A stretch of DNA of 64,000 bases from Dillenia suffruticosa (lineage: Eukaryota; Streptophyta; Magnoliopsida; Dilleniales; Dilleniaceae). A program made the position numbers and the translations under genes. The notes under the pieces are model-generated. The model saw nothing but the letters and a program-made list of their open reading frames with translations, ran no database searches and was not told the DNA's origin. Each line of letters starts with the position of its first letter. Position 1 is the stretch's first letter. Of the stretch, positions 1 through 11,103 are shown piece after piece. The stretch spans positions 1,560,001-1,624,000 of the forward strand of contig JAVTVX010000005.1 in NCBI GenBank assembly GCA_033439265.1. Reading direction: 5' to 3'.

Positions 1-299
1 CTTTAATAAAAAAGATGACATAAAAACTTTTGAAAGCATATTGAATACATTAGAAACATGTCAAAGGTATGTACAACTCTCATGCCTGACAGAAGTGTCT
101 CTTAAACAGCTTAAAAAATCTTTTCTGCATACTCTCAAGAATTATGTTGAATGAAATACCTTCTCATTGACAATATCTATAACTATTAAAGCAACAATTG
201 CAATGCATAAAAAATCTTAAGCAATAACACTTGAGCAAAGAATAAACTTAAAGTAGTCCAATGCAGGGTTTCTAAAAATGACAGGTCACAGGCAAGTAC

Positions 300-3200
300 C
301 TGTTTATGTTGTGAATTTGAAGACTCAAGATTTCCGGCCAAGGAAGGTGTCCCATGCCCACTTCGATGTATTTTGACATCAGGACTCTGGATGAGGTCTG
401 TTTGTACAATATCCATTTCACCAGAGGCAGGATCAGATACAGGCACTGCGGAAAGCTCCAATAAGTCTGCAGTATTTAAGCATTTACTGATGTCTTGGCG
501 AATATTCTGAAAGGGCTTCAGCCTCAAGTTTGGAGAAGCTGATGCTACATTAAAAAGATGAGCCTCAACCTTTTGCCTCTTAAACTGGGGCCATGGAGCT
601 TCTTTAGCTAACGTTTCCTGCTGTAATGACTTTTCCACGTTACGGTTTTCCCTTCTTTCATCTGAAATAATAATTTTAGAGTTACCATTAAAATTTCTTG
701 ACAAGCACGATGTTCCTTTTCTCAAGGTTTGAATTTCTGCACTCCAGGGGTCTGTACTCCAGTAAAGAATGTTTTCATTACGTGGATTTGTAGAATCTGC
801 ATGAGGAATATCAACTGCAAAAGATGCAAGTGTAGATCTAACCGCTTTGCTAGATTCACAGTCTGTATACATTTTGGAACCATCACATTCATTGCCCAAT
901 TTGGAATCTTCCAAACACAAACTCGCAGGTTCTGCTGCAACAAATTCGCTCTTCTTAGAGCACAAGTGGATCCATATATCAGTATCTACATCAAACGAAG
1001 TAGAAGACACTTCATTGTTGAAATCAGTTCCAACCAAGCTTCCTCTAGCCATGTGCGGAGGAGCAAAACTATTATCCAAAGAACTGTTACATTCATTGCC
1101 CAATTCATTGTCTTCCAAATATGTACTAGCAGCTTCGGCAACAACAATCTTGCCAACATTCTTTTCAGAGCTCAGATGGGTCCCTCCACTAGAATCTACA
1201 TCATAAAAAGCAGAGGACACTTTGTTCTCAGAAGCAGCTCCAACCAGACCTTTTCTAGCAGTTTCTGAAGCAGCAAAACTATATTTCAAAGAACCATTGC
1301 ATTCATTGCTCATCTCTTCCAAACATGTACTAGCAGGTTCAGCCACAAAAATCTCATCAATATTCTTTTCAGAGCAACAGGTCCCTCTACCAGAATCCAA
1401 ATCACACAAATTAGAAAACACATCTTTCTCAAAAACAGTTCCAACCAGACTTTCACTAGCAGTTTGTGTAGGAGCCAAACTATACTTCAAAGAACCATTG
1501 CATTCATTGCCCGATTTGGTACCTTCCAAACATCTACTTCCAGGTTCTGTTACAAAAACCTTATCAATGCTCTTTCCAGAGCACAAATGGATACCTCTAT
1601 CAGAATCTACATCCCAAGAACGAGAAGACACTTCTTTGTCAAAAATGGTATTGAGAAGACTTTCTCTAACAGTTTGCCCAGGAGCAAAGGTATCATCCAG
1701 GGAGCAAGTTGATTTTGTGATGTTAAGACTTCCTAAGGAACAATCATCAGCATCTTCAGACACCTCAAGAATACCCTTCATTGATGACACTGCACACATA
1801 CGTGAACTTTTTCTGGGAGATGACACCTGACAAAGTTTGATTTCATTAGTCCCCAACTGATCCTCAAATCCTTTATCTGGTTCAGCTTCACCAGAAGCTC
1901 TCTGCGCTTCCTCTTCTATCCTTGACATATTATGCTCCTCCACTGCTGACATCTCAGTAGACAAACTTAATTTTGCAGAAGATTGTTTGTTTGGTAATGC
2001 TTCATGACTCTGCATCAGAGAACATCTCTTTTCCAGTGATTTGCCTTCTACTGAATCAGGTATTGCAATTTCACTGATACTTTCATCTTCCACATCATCA
2101 AAATCAAGTTGCTTGGGTCTTACAAGATTGCTACAATCAGAGGATGGCCTTGAGAAAGAGGCTTCCAACCCTAAATCAAGGTTGTTGCAAAGTATATCAG
2201 ATAAACAAGTATTAGACGGCACATTAGAAACATCTTTAGTTTCTTCAGCAGCCTTCACACATCTATCCTTGTTAGCTTTGTCATCTCCATCAGTAACAAG
2301 CAGGATACATTCTTGAGCACTTAAGGCTTTGGGAGGCATAGAACCCTCACCTGTGTCTGATGATTTTGCAGGCCGACATATTTTTAAAGCAGCAACTCTA
2401 GTGGTTGTAATTTTGCAACCTGAAATGCCAGAACTGGCAGGGATTGAAAGGTTCTTGCTATTACACATGCTCTGTGACCTTGTAATTCTACCACCGTACC
2501 TATTTGTAACATTTCCCCTGCTCGCAGGATACCCTGAATCTGTGCAGATTGATAGGTCCTGGTAATGACAAGCACTATGCAACCTTGAACTTCTACCGGG
2601 GTATGCATTTGCATCAGTCCCCCTGCTTGCAGGATCCCTGGAATTTTCTCCAAATGACTCCAGATCTTTTTGACTAGCCACTACAGCAGCCACCTGCTCA
2701 CGTTGAAATTCTGTACAGCCAACTGCATCTGAAGCTTCTGATTGGTAAGCTAATTCTGCAGAAGTAACACGAACTCCACCACTATCTCTGTTGGCACCAT
2801 CAACAGAGCCATTCAGTTTTAAGGACTTGTTTGCTGAACTAGCTTGGAGGCAACAACTTTGAGATCTCGTGATTCTACCATGAGGGACATAACTAGAATC
2901 TTCCTTACTTGAGCAAACACCTTTACCTCCTTCACCCACTTCATTTTCAGCAGAATTTACGGTGCCAAATAACTGGGTAACATTGCCAGACTTTTCAGAT
3001 GCATCCCCTGAAGCTATTCCTCCACTGCAATCAAAGGAGCTCTTTATGCCACTGCTTATTAAGCTTTTAGCTCTAGCTTTTGCACTGCTACGAAGCTCTA
3101 TGGCCCTTTGCCTTGACTTGGACCTTTGAATCCTCACACATGATTGGTCTGGTTCAGAATAAATAGAAAATTTTATGTTTGTCTCATCTTTTTGAGAAGC

Positions 3201-4487
3201 TGCAACAAGTGAATCATAAGCATTTTCATTAACATGGGACTGAGGTGCAATTGTTGGATCATTTCTTTCGTCAAGAGCTCTGTCAGAAACGTTAGCCCCC
3301 ACATGTAAATCTTGCGATAACTCCCCATTGTTTACTGCTACTGCTGGTTTCTCAAACAAAGTACTAGAATAAGGGATTGCAGGATTGGAACATGGAAACA
3401 GTAGTTTTGACAGAAGTTCTTCCTTATTCAACCCTACAAAGGCATAAAGAAGTTAGAACCAACAATGGAGCATTAATCCATGGTTATGTGTGAACTAGGT
3501 AGGTTTGCAGTTCAGAACCCCTTAAAACTATGCTCAAGCAGCTCCTAGCCTCTAAAACAGCCATACAAATCGAATCACTGAAAATTGGACCATGATTGTA
3601 GAAGTTAAAATTAGGGTTATACCTTCATTTTTAAGGTTAGAAACATATGATCATGTTGGGATTTTACAAAAAAACTTGAATAGAGGTACTTCTGAAATTG
3701 TAAAAATGTATTAATAGAGTCAGGATTTAAACAACCACTCCAAAGAGTTTATATTTATAAAACAACTGAAAAATTCTTCAACCAGGCTATCCTCTGTTTA
3801 AAGTAATTAAATAAATGCCGATAAATCAGTAATAATATATGGAAGCATGACATGAGACTAAGGACAGTATTTTAGTATTAGGTGAAAGGGCAATATAGCA
3901 TGTAAAAAAAATAATAAATTAAAAAAATCCAGAAAATTCATCAAAAGCATTAAAATTGTTTGTGGTACGGTAAGGTAAAACATATGAATTTGCATTTCTT
4001 ACTCGTTCAGCTAAAAATGAACTCTTGAAACCCTAATTTTTATATCAGTCTTATTCATTATCTATTTCTGCGTTGCCCCAACTGCGACTAAAATCAAATT
4101 TCTTCAGAAACATAAATTCCCTCTTATTTTTCTTTTAATAAACGGAAAATAAACAAAGCACACAAAAATAAGATCCATAAGGAACAATTTTTTTCACAAC
4201 CCTAAAAACCAACCGCTGATGAAATCCAAAACCCTAATTTCAAAGCGAAATTTTACAAAGAAAGCAAATTACTAAAAGGATAACAGGGGAGAAGAGAAAT
4301 AGGAGAAAGAACCTTGGAGATCTGGAGAGAAAGAGGAATTGCAGAGCCAAGGAGGAGGTTTAATTCCACGAATCAAGAGTTTGGATAGGAGATGTTGGTC
4401 GTAGAGATCGGTTTGGTGTTTGACTTGATCGATTATCGACTGCTTCTTCTCGAAGATCTGGACGAACAGTTTTTCTATCATCGCCAT
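300..4487 (-). CDS. WYR: INCENP/WYRD-like inner centromere protein, N-terminal part (gene runs off left edge)
   Basis: Likely the plant inner centromere protein (WYRD family), the scaffold of the Aurora-kinase chromosomal passenger complex in mitosis and gametogenesis. Exon 1 is 4487-4313: ATG at 4487, N-terminus MAMIEKLFVQIFEKK followed by DLYDQHLLSKLL and PPPWL, ending CAAG before GT. Exon 2 is 3433-300: it follows a TTTGTAG acceptor, the joined codon gives Gly, and LNKEELLSKLLFPCS continues in frame. The exons total 3309 nt, an exact 1103 codons, and exon 2 ends CAG before GTACTT. The N-terminal block is what I recall from Arabidopsis WYRD; the rest is low-complexity, Ser-rich and acidic, with a basic stretch (RSKSRQRAIELRSSAKARAK), GRITRSQS-type motifs repeated near 2870 and 2480, and a tandem array at 870-1700. 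The Aurora-binding IN-box expected at the C-terminus must lie left of position 1. The family call rests on recalled similarity of the N-terminus; splice sites are seen directly. Confidence 0.8.
870..1700 (-). repeat. In-frame degenerate tandem repeat inside the WYRD-like exon 2
   Basis: Four to five copies of a unit of about 200-210 bp (67-70 codons) follow each other. The shared marker codes for a GNECNGSLKYS-like motif, with coding positions near 1501, 1301, 1091 and 886. Each unit also carries versions of SLVGT.F..EVSS, a D.DS.RG.H.CS.KN block and FVAEPASTCLE. The array covers roughly protein residues 637-913. All copies stay open, so the expansion is tolerated in the protein. Confidence 0.85.
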
Positions 4488-4738
4488 TTTTCAGTCACTC
4501 TGAATCTGACGCCATGAATTTGGGGGGGGTGGAGAGAGAGATGGCCGTACGAGTGGCGCGATTTGGTTTTCAAATTTTAAGGAGAAGGCCACAACTTGGG
4601 CCGGGCCAAGAATTTGGGCCGGTTGTTAATTGGACTTTTTTTTGGGCGCGAAATTAAGAAAGAAACGAAAAGGGGAAGGAAAAGAAACGAAAAGGGGAAG
4701 GAAAAGAAACCAAAAACGAGAAGCCGTTACAACGGCCT
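4488..4738 (-). promoter_or_regulatory. Promoter/5' leader of the WYRD-like gene
   Basis: This short stretch lies between the WYRD-like ATG and the LINE remnant. On the minus strand it contains an E2F-like TTTCGCGCC (plus-strand GGGCGCGAAA, 4644-4653) and a second weaker site (GGCGCGATT, 4555-4563). An inverted pair of mitosis-specific-activator cores, CCGTT (4723-4727) and AACGG (4730-4734), forms GCCGTTACAACGGC. A 22-bp GAAACGAAAAGGGGAAGG-type tandem duplication lies at about 4660-4705. No clear TATA box was seen. Role in S/G2-M expression is inference. Confidence 0.45.
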
Positions 4739-4739
4739 T

Positions 4740-6000
4740 CTGTCTGCTGAGGAAGGAGGCAAACTACTTCTTATATTCATGCCGCTGCCTCTACATCTCT
4801 TAATCCTCATTTTGTCTTCTTGGATGAGCTTCCATATTCTAGTAGGCGGGTCGTTGATCTCTGACATTCTGCAGCCTTTACTCTGCCCCAAAGAAGCCAG
4901 AAAGTCAGCGCAACCATTGGCTTCCCTAAAGATGTGCTTAACTGAGCAGTGCTCGAGCAAATTCACCATTTCCTGACATTTTACAATGACGTTGTATAGA
5001 GAGTGATCTTCATGAGGAGGGCGCTTCATAAGCTGACTTAGAACTGCAGAGTCTGTTTCGATTTCCAGCTGGTTGAAACCTCATCTTTTAGCCATGAGCA
5101 ATCCTTCCTTCAAGCCCTAAAGCTCCGCTGTGAGGACTTGTGCTTTGCCTATGTTGACGGTGAAGCCTGCTATCCAATTCACATCGCTATCTCTGAAAAT
5201 GCCCCCTGTGCTTGCTTGTTTAGTCACTTTGCAGACTGCTCCGTCAGTATTTAGCTTCAGCTTTCCTGAGGAAGGCGCCAACCATTTAACTTTCTTTCCA
5301 CTATCCATCTTATTCTCCACATTCTTTTCCCATATCAAAGTAGCCTCCCTTGCCATTCTAAGAGCTATAGACGTTAGCTCTTTTGGGGACTGGTTGGCCT
5401 TTTGGAAGATTTTCTTACATCTTCCCTTCCAAATAGTTCAGGTGGTACTGGTGAAAATGGTGCTGGTTTGCAGCTGACCACTAGTCCCTGACTTCATCCA
5501 CTTAAAGGGATTAGAGTAGGTCCAGAATTTCTCCTCTTCTTCCACCTTTGGCCACACCAACTTCCAGATTTCTGAAGCCCACCTGCAGTCTCTTAGAGCA
5601 TGCATGACAGATTCTTCAGCAGACCTAAAAAGAGGACAAGTAGTTTCCTCGCAGAATTTCCTTTTGTCTTTCCACATTAGTCATCAACTTCTCAGAGATG
5701 GCCAGTCAAACAAAAATTCTAATTCTTTCTTGGCACTTAATTTTCCAAATCCAACTCCAATCCGCTTGGTTTTGAACATTCTGATGATCCGGAGCTACAG
5801 TCGTTAGCATTTTGTAAGCCGATGCTGCAGAAAACACTCCATTGCTGCTTCCTCTCCAAACAAAGCTGTCCGTCGCTGTAGCAGAAGAAGAGACAAACAT
5901 TCTCCTGCAGTAATTTGACCTTTTCTACTTTTTCCTGCGGAAGAACAACAAGCAGCGCCTCCATATTCCTACATTCTCCTGCAGTAATTTGACCTTTTTT
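4740..6000 (-). mobile_element. LINE (L1-type non-LTR retrotransposon) 3' fragment, decayed
   Basis: Read on the minus strand, a zinc-finger RT region (FVWRGSSNGVFSAASAYK, then CPLFRSAEESVMHALRDC, then TIWKGRCKKIF) is followed by an RNase H domain: LKLNTDGAV, GGIFRDSDVNWIAGF, an AEL block, LEIETDSAVLSQLM and HIFREANGCADFLASLG. That order, zf-RVT then RNase H, is typical of the C-terminus of plant LINE ORF2. It is broken: a stop stands where the usual Trp follows RIFV near 5707, there is a frameshift in the zf-RVT region, and two stops lie inside RNase H. It is 5'-truncated; endonuclease and most of RT are absent. No obvious poly-A tail or target duplication was found. A captured stand-alone RNase H gene is less likely. 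Confidence 0.85.
5898..5998. repeat. Direct repeat of about 28 bp, 73 bp apart, at the LINE 5' end
   Basis: ACATTCTCCTGCAGTAATTT plus GACCTTTT occurs at 5898-5925 and again at 5971-5998. The copies lie at the 5' limit of recognisable LINE sequence, so this is either a short tandem duplication or a scar of 5' truncation. Confidence 0.8.
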
Positions 6001-8110
6001 TTGTGAAGTCTTAATTTGATACAAACAAATCGATAAAAATTTTCAAAAGTTTTTTTTATTGATTGGTCTCCGACAATTAATTTATTGATTTTAATTAATT
6101 CGATTCAAAATAACTATTAATCTCATTAAAGGATGAGCTCTTTCAGTATTTACTTTTTATTTTTTATTTTTAAAAATTGAATTCAAAATTTTGATTAAAG
6201 AAATATGATAAATTTATCGCTAAACTAATAAAACACAAATAGATTTTAAGTTTTTAAAAAATAATAAAACTTTCCTTGATCTTAGTCTAAAAGGCCGAGA
6301 AAGGTACGTGAAAAGCCTCTCCTATGAAACGTTTTAATTTTAGAATTTCCTCCTTCAATCTTTTTTTATCTCTATTTTCTTATTGTGATATCCCAACTCA
6401 TTGGGGTTAGCCCGAATATAGTAATTCTTTCGGCAAATTATAATCAGGCAATTAGCAAGTTTGGATTCCTCTCGATAAGGATAGACCTAAATTATGTGAT
6501 TTTGAGGTTTTGAATATATACAATGGTTTTGGTTTGTTTTTATTTTTGTTTTGTTTGGTTGTGCGTGGGTATATGTAAGTAGGAACTTGCATGAACAACG
6601 GTAAATTGACTTAGTAGAATATAGTATTAGATCTCTTAATCAAGATTACGAATTCAACTCAACATTTAAACATAAAATAGATTACGTTGAGAGAGTAACT
6701 CTCTTAATAGGTCATTATAAATTTCAAATCGAATTAATTAAAATATGGTTTCAGATATCGATTAATATAATAACAAAAAAAAAGAAACCTGCATGTAGTT
6801 TTGCTTCGACTATTATTCAGTTTGCCTTTATGATAATTTTTTTTAATTTAATTGGATTTTGTAATTATTTATTTAATATTCTATTTGATAAATAATTATG
6901 AAATACGTAAGAAAATCAGTACTTTTAAATTATCCGAGAGTTTTCCGAGTTTTAATTTACTACCAAAATTAACACCTTAGAAATTTTCTCCTTTCACTTT
7001 TAATTACAATAAATAAAATTAACACATATGGGATGGATCTACAATCTTTTTTCCCTCTCAATCGTATCATAAAATTTAGTATAAATCCCACATCAAATAC
7101 AAAATTAAATTGCAGGGATCTACTTCTAAATTTTCATGATTATCTAAAAATCAAAAATTCAATTTTAAATTTTGAAAAATTTAGCTTTTAAGAATTCTCT
7201 CTTGGCTCTTGTATTTTTAAAATTTAACATATATTGTCTTGTCTCTAGTCCCTTTAAAAAAAAAAAAAAATCGAACGTGCCCACATATCAAAAAAGGTTA
7301 TTTTCTTCGAATCAAATGCAAAAAACCCACTACTTGACCCTTTTGTTTGTTTTAGAGCAAAAGAGACTCTAATTCCCAATGTTTTACTTGGAGATTAAAT
7401 GCAATATTATACTAATTGATTTGATGAGTTCACAAATAGCACATGTCCTTTTTTAAAAACACTAATTTTAGAATCCCATTTTAGAAAAATAACAAAATAA
7501 GAATTTAAATTTTTTTTTTTTAAAAAAAATTATGATTAATTTTCAAAATTTTAACACACCCGGTTCGAAAATGTTATCTATAAGCAATATTTTGGGTTCA
7601 ATAAAGGGTAGGCATGCAAATGTATTTCTGTTTTTTTTTTTTTTTTTTCCTAGCAATAAAACCCACAGAGGGAGCCCCAGTGCTATTAATTTATACCAGG
7701 ACGGACGGAGCTCTTAGTCAATTTGTGAAAACTAAGGTCATTGAATTGCAAAGTAATTGGTTAATGCAATTCTCACCGGTTTCCTTTTTTTTTTTAATAT
7801 AAAATTAATAAAAATTATAAAAATACGTATATTTTTACAAATTTAAATATTAAAAAAAAAAACAGCTGTTGAACAAAAGTTTCATTTGGGTGCCCTTACA
7901 TGCACATTCTCACCGGTGTTAACATTATAAATGAACGTGTGAGTCCACCGGCATTAGATATGCCCGGTGCAAGTTGAGCTCTTTTCCAATTGTCAATAGG
8001 TCAAATCCTAATTTAGCGGTTGGATATATAATAATTCCTATTTTATAGTTAAGATTTTATGATACCTAATTCGTTATCCTCGATAATTTTTTTTTTTTTC
8101 CCAAGGATGT
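6001..8110. other. AT-rich intergenic stretch
   Basis: No gene is supported here. It is AT-rich with poly-T and poly-A runs (for example 7257-7270 and 7631-7647). It contains one copy of a dispersed repeat (6625-6785), listed separately. The small ORFs lack protein-like composition. Confidence 0.6.
6625..6785 (+). repeat. Dispersed repeat family 1, copy 1
   Basis: This copy contains AATTCAACTCAACATTTAAA, a GAGAGAGTAACTCTCTTAAT block, then TTTCAAATCGAATTAATTAA and a CAGATATCGATTAATATAAT 3' part followed by an A run. Related copies lie at 38135-38250 and 57195-57415 (plus) and 50445-50595 (minus). The class is unknown; a SINE or LINE 3' end is possible because of the A-rich end. Confidence 0.6.
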
Positions 8111-8114
8111 TAAG

Positions 8115-8455
8115 ATATAGGCTGCATGAAAACGAAAACGAAAACGAGAAAATGAAAATAAATACGAATGATACAGAAAAAAACACTTTATAAAAATAAA
8201 GAAAACAAAAATATGAAAAAATATAAAAATTTTTATATAAATATTAATTATTTTATAAAAATAATAAAATAATTACATTTTATAATAAAATTTTAAAATG
8301 ATCAAATATCTAATAATTAATTATAAAAATAATATAAAATTATAATTATAATTAAATAAATAATTTATTAAATATTGAATAAATATGTAAATATAAAAAT
8401 TGTGAAAAAATTTTATATAAATATTAATTTCGTTTTAAAAATGAAAAGATATTGA
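8115..8455 (-). repeat. AT-rich dispersed repeat family 2, inverted copy
   Basis: One edge is a run of AAAACG units (8127-8147), followed by 300 bp of almost pure A/T. Its reverse complement resembles 37215-37560 and 51815-52095: shared TTAATTAATATTTA, TTTATTTATTTATAAT, ATAAAATAATTA and a terminal CGTTTTCGTTTTC/CATTTT block. It may be a MITE-like element; no clear terminal inverted repeats were confirmed. Confidence 0.5.
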
Positions 8456-8528
8456 TATCGAGTAGTTGGCGTCCATCAAACTTCAGACTATTGTCCTGCA
8501 CGACCAAGACTCCAACAAGGACTTCAAA

Positions 8529-8552
8529 CTCTCTCTCTCTCTCTCTCTCTCT
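8529..8552 (+). repeat. CT microsatellite
   Basis: An uninterrupted CT dinucleotide run. It precedes an unassigned ORF and resembles the CT-rich leaders seen in front of real genes in this window. Confidence 0.9.
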
Positions 8553-8569
8553 ATACTCCAAATCCTAAT

Positions 8570-8956
8570 ATGTTCTCTCTCCTCATCGACTTAGTCCCCT
8601 TTTCTCCTTCCAAAATTTCATTCTTCATGTACTCCATTCTCGCTTTCTCCCCTTCGTCAACCAATGGCTTCACTTTTCTCAGCCTCCCAAACTCACCTCA
8701 TTCTGTACAAAACTGCAAATTTAAGCTTAATTATTTAAACAGATCTCTCAATCTCGTCAAAATTATGTCAAATTTCCCAAATGGTGGTTTTTCAAGAATT
8801 AAAAATAGAGAGTTGAATAATAGAAACAAAAGGAACTCTCACGATAAGAACCATTTCTATCTTCCCTCAAAATATTTTTATATCTTCCCCTCAAATCTTT
8901 TCCCTCCAACACCCTCTACTTTGTTGCGGTATTGTTGTTGCGGTCGGTGTAGATAA
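8570..8956 (+). other. Unassigned 128-codon ORF region (possible gene remnant)
   Basis: A region of higher GC than its surroundings follows a CT-rich leader-like tract. The plus-strand ORF of 128 codons is not recognised. A second frame opens with MASLFSASQTHLILYKTANL, which looks like the start of a plastid transit peptide but stops after about 24 codons. This could be the 5' end of a lost gene, a captured fragment, or chance. Downstream 8957-9300 is purine-rich with no supported coding. Confidence 0.2.
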
Positions 8957-9856
8957 TTATTAGCCTATGAGTTTGACACAACCCGACGATAAAGCCAAGG
9001 ATTTTACTGCGCTAGATGGTACCCTGAGAGACGCGAACATAGAAAGAAAGAGATAAGAGACAAACACTTGCCCCTTGCTACTTGTCGATGAGTGTCGGAG
9101 ATAAATGAGCAAAAGAGCGCGAAGGAAAAGGAGATCGAGGAAAAGAGAGCAAGAAGTTGAGCTATGAACAACGGGGAAGACTAAGAAGAAAACAAGAAAA
9201 TGGAAATGGGTTGTGAGGATGACGTAGAGTAAGTGAAACCGTTAACCCTGAGAAGGGTTTTAAAATCGAAATTGCTGTAAAATCGTTAGTTTGAAAAACG
9301 ATTTTAAAACTCTGTTTTTAGACAACTGTTTTTAATGTCAGACGTGAAAAATAATGAGTACCCCTATTTGATTAAAAAATAATTTAATACCAGCAAGAGA
9401 TTAGAGATTAATTATATTTTAGTTTTTGGAATAATGTTTTTGTAATGCATAAAATGTATGAAACCTTATTTTTAATAATATTAATAAAGCTATAATGTAG
9501 ACCAATTATCTTCTTTTCATCCTAGTGGTTGGCAAAAATAATGCTTTAGGTTGCAGGTAAGAAGGGTCTCGTTTTGTTAAGTAATTGTCATGGAAGTCAA
9601 AGATTTTTTTAAAAAAAATAAATAAATTAGATAAAGTGATAAAATAATAATTTCTAAGAGTGACATATAAATAAGTTTCGAGTCAAACAGAAACAATTAG
9701 TACTATTTGAGAGATAGAAAGTTTAACCCAGAATTTGATGCACAAACTCGCAATTTTGGATTATATATATTTGATAATACGATCAAACTATTATTTAGAA
9801 AAATTAAGCTGATACATCATTAGAAGGGAGACCCATAATAGAAAATGGGTCCTTCT

Positions 9857-11072
9857 CTATTTTGGATATTTAAACCGAAAAAGTGAGTCTCCAAATTCAA
9901 AACCACTAGCAAAAGCGGGAAAATCAGGAAAAGAGGAGGTGCTAGCTGCTGCATCAACTTGTTCATTCCCCAACAAAGCACTAGGCATGTTACTCCCTCC
10001 CAGCAACCCATATCCAAGACCCTGTGGTACCTCCCCAACTTGACCCGGCCCGCCATTCAGAAATTCCTTGAGAGTTTCTGGGTCAAACATGGGACGGTAC
10101 CCATACTGCTCAAACCCGAGATTAAAACCCGGAAGTCTCTCTGCATGGGCAACGGCATTCTCACTTTGCTGCTGCTGCTTGAGAATTCCAGGACGTTCAA
10201 CTTGAATGCGGTAGCGGCTGAGGTAGATGGCGAGGGGCTTAAGGTATTCATTGAACCCGAGCTTCTCCATGGCTACGAGCAAGTCTTCAACCGTGATGGT
10301 CTTGCGGAGCTCGTGGTGGCACCGGTCATTGGCCTCGCTGGTTATGAAGCTAATGAACTCGGTCACGCATTCCTGGAGGGTTTCCTTGGCATCATCTGCG
10401 ATTTTGGCCTCTGGTGGGAGGATCTTCCGCATGATCCTGATCATATTGGCTACTGGCATGCAGTGGTCTGGTTCTCGCGTGTTTCTCTCCTGTAGCTGTG
10501 GCTGTGATGGCTGTGGTGGTGGTGGCACAATGTTGGTGGTGATGGTGTTCATGAAAGGGTGGTTTGGCTGGTTGATGGAGTTGTTCTCTGCAATTGATCA
10601 TTGTCATCATAGAATTAATTAACAAATTTTAATTCATTACTACTTTTTCTACCTTGTACCAACGATAACCAATGGCCTAGGGAATTAGAACCAAATTATA
10701 CGTAGAGTTCATGAGTGTGAATATTTCATTTGGAGAAAAATATAGGGGGAAAAAAAGATGGTGATAAATTTACTAGATTTTGGTGCAAGGCAAAATATAC
10801 AAAATAGGAGTCAAGTGAGAATTCTTTTTGAGGGGGAGAATGTTATGTTCTTCAAAGGTGGTAGTGTTATCTATTATAATTACAAGGCACAAAAACCATA
10901 AGCCAAAGAAAAAGCTTATCTTTCAAACACAAACAGGAGAATACATCTATCAAATTCGTAATTGTATTTTTGTAAATAAGATAGTTTTCGGTTAAATTTT
11001 AATCACTTTTTAATAAGAGGGATCCAATTTCATTTCAATCGGAGTAAAGTTTAAATTGTTAACTTTTTAATA

Positions 11073-11103
<31 letters not shown>

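Noticed and set aside
729-1830. Plus-strand ORFs opposite the WYRD-like exon
   Set aside because: They mirror the in-frame repeat array of the minus-strand gene; the repeated unit leaves several frames open by chance.
9959-10622. Plus-strand ORFs over the NF-YB exon
   Set aside because: They are antisense shadows of a clear histone-fold coding sequence and have no domain of their own.
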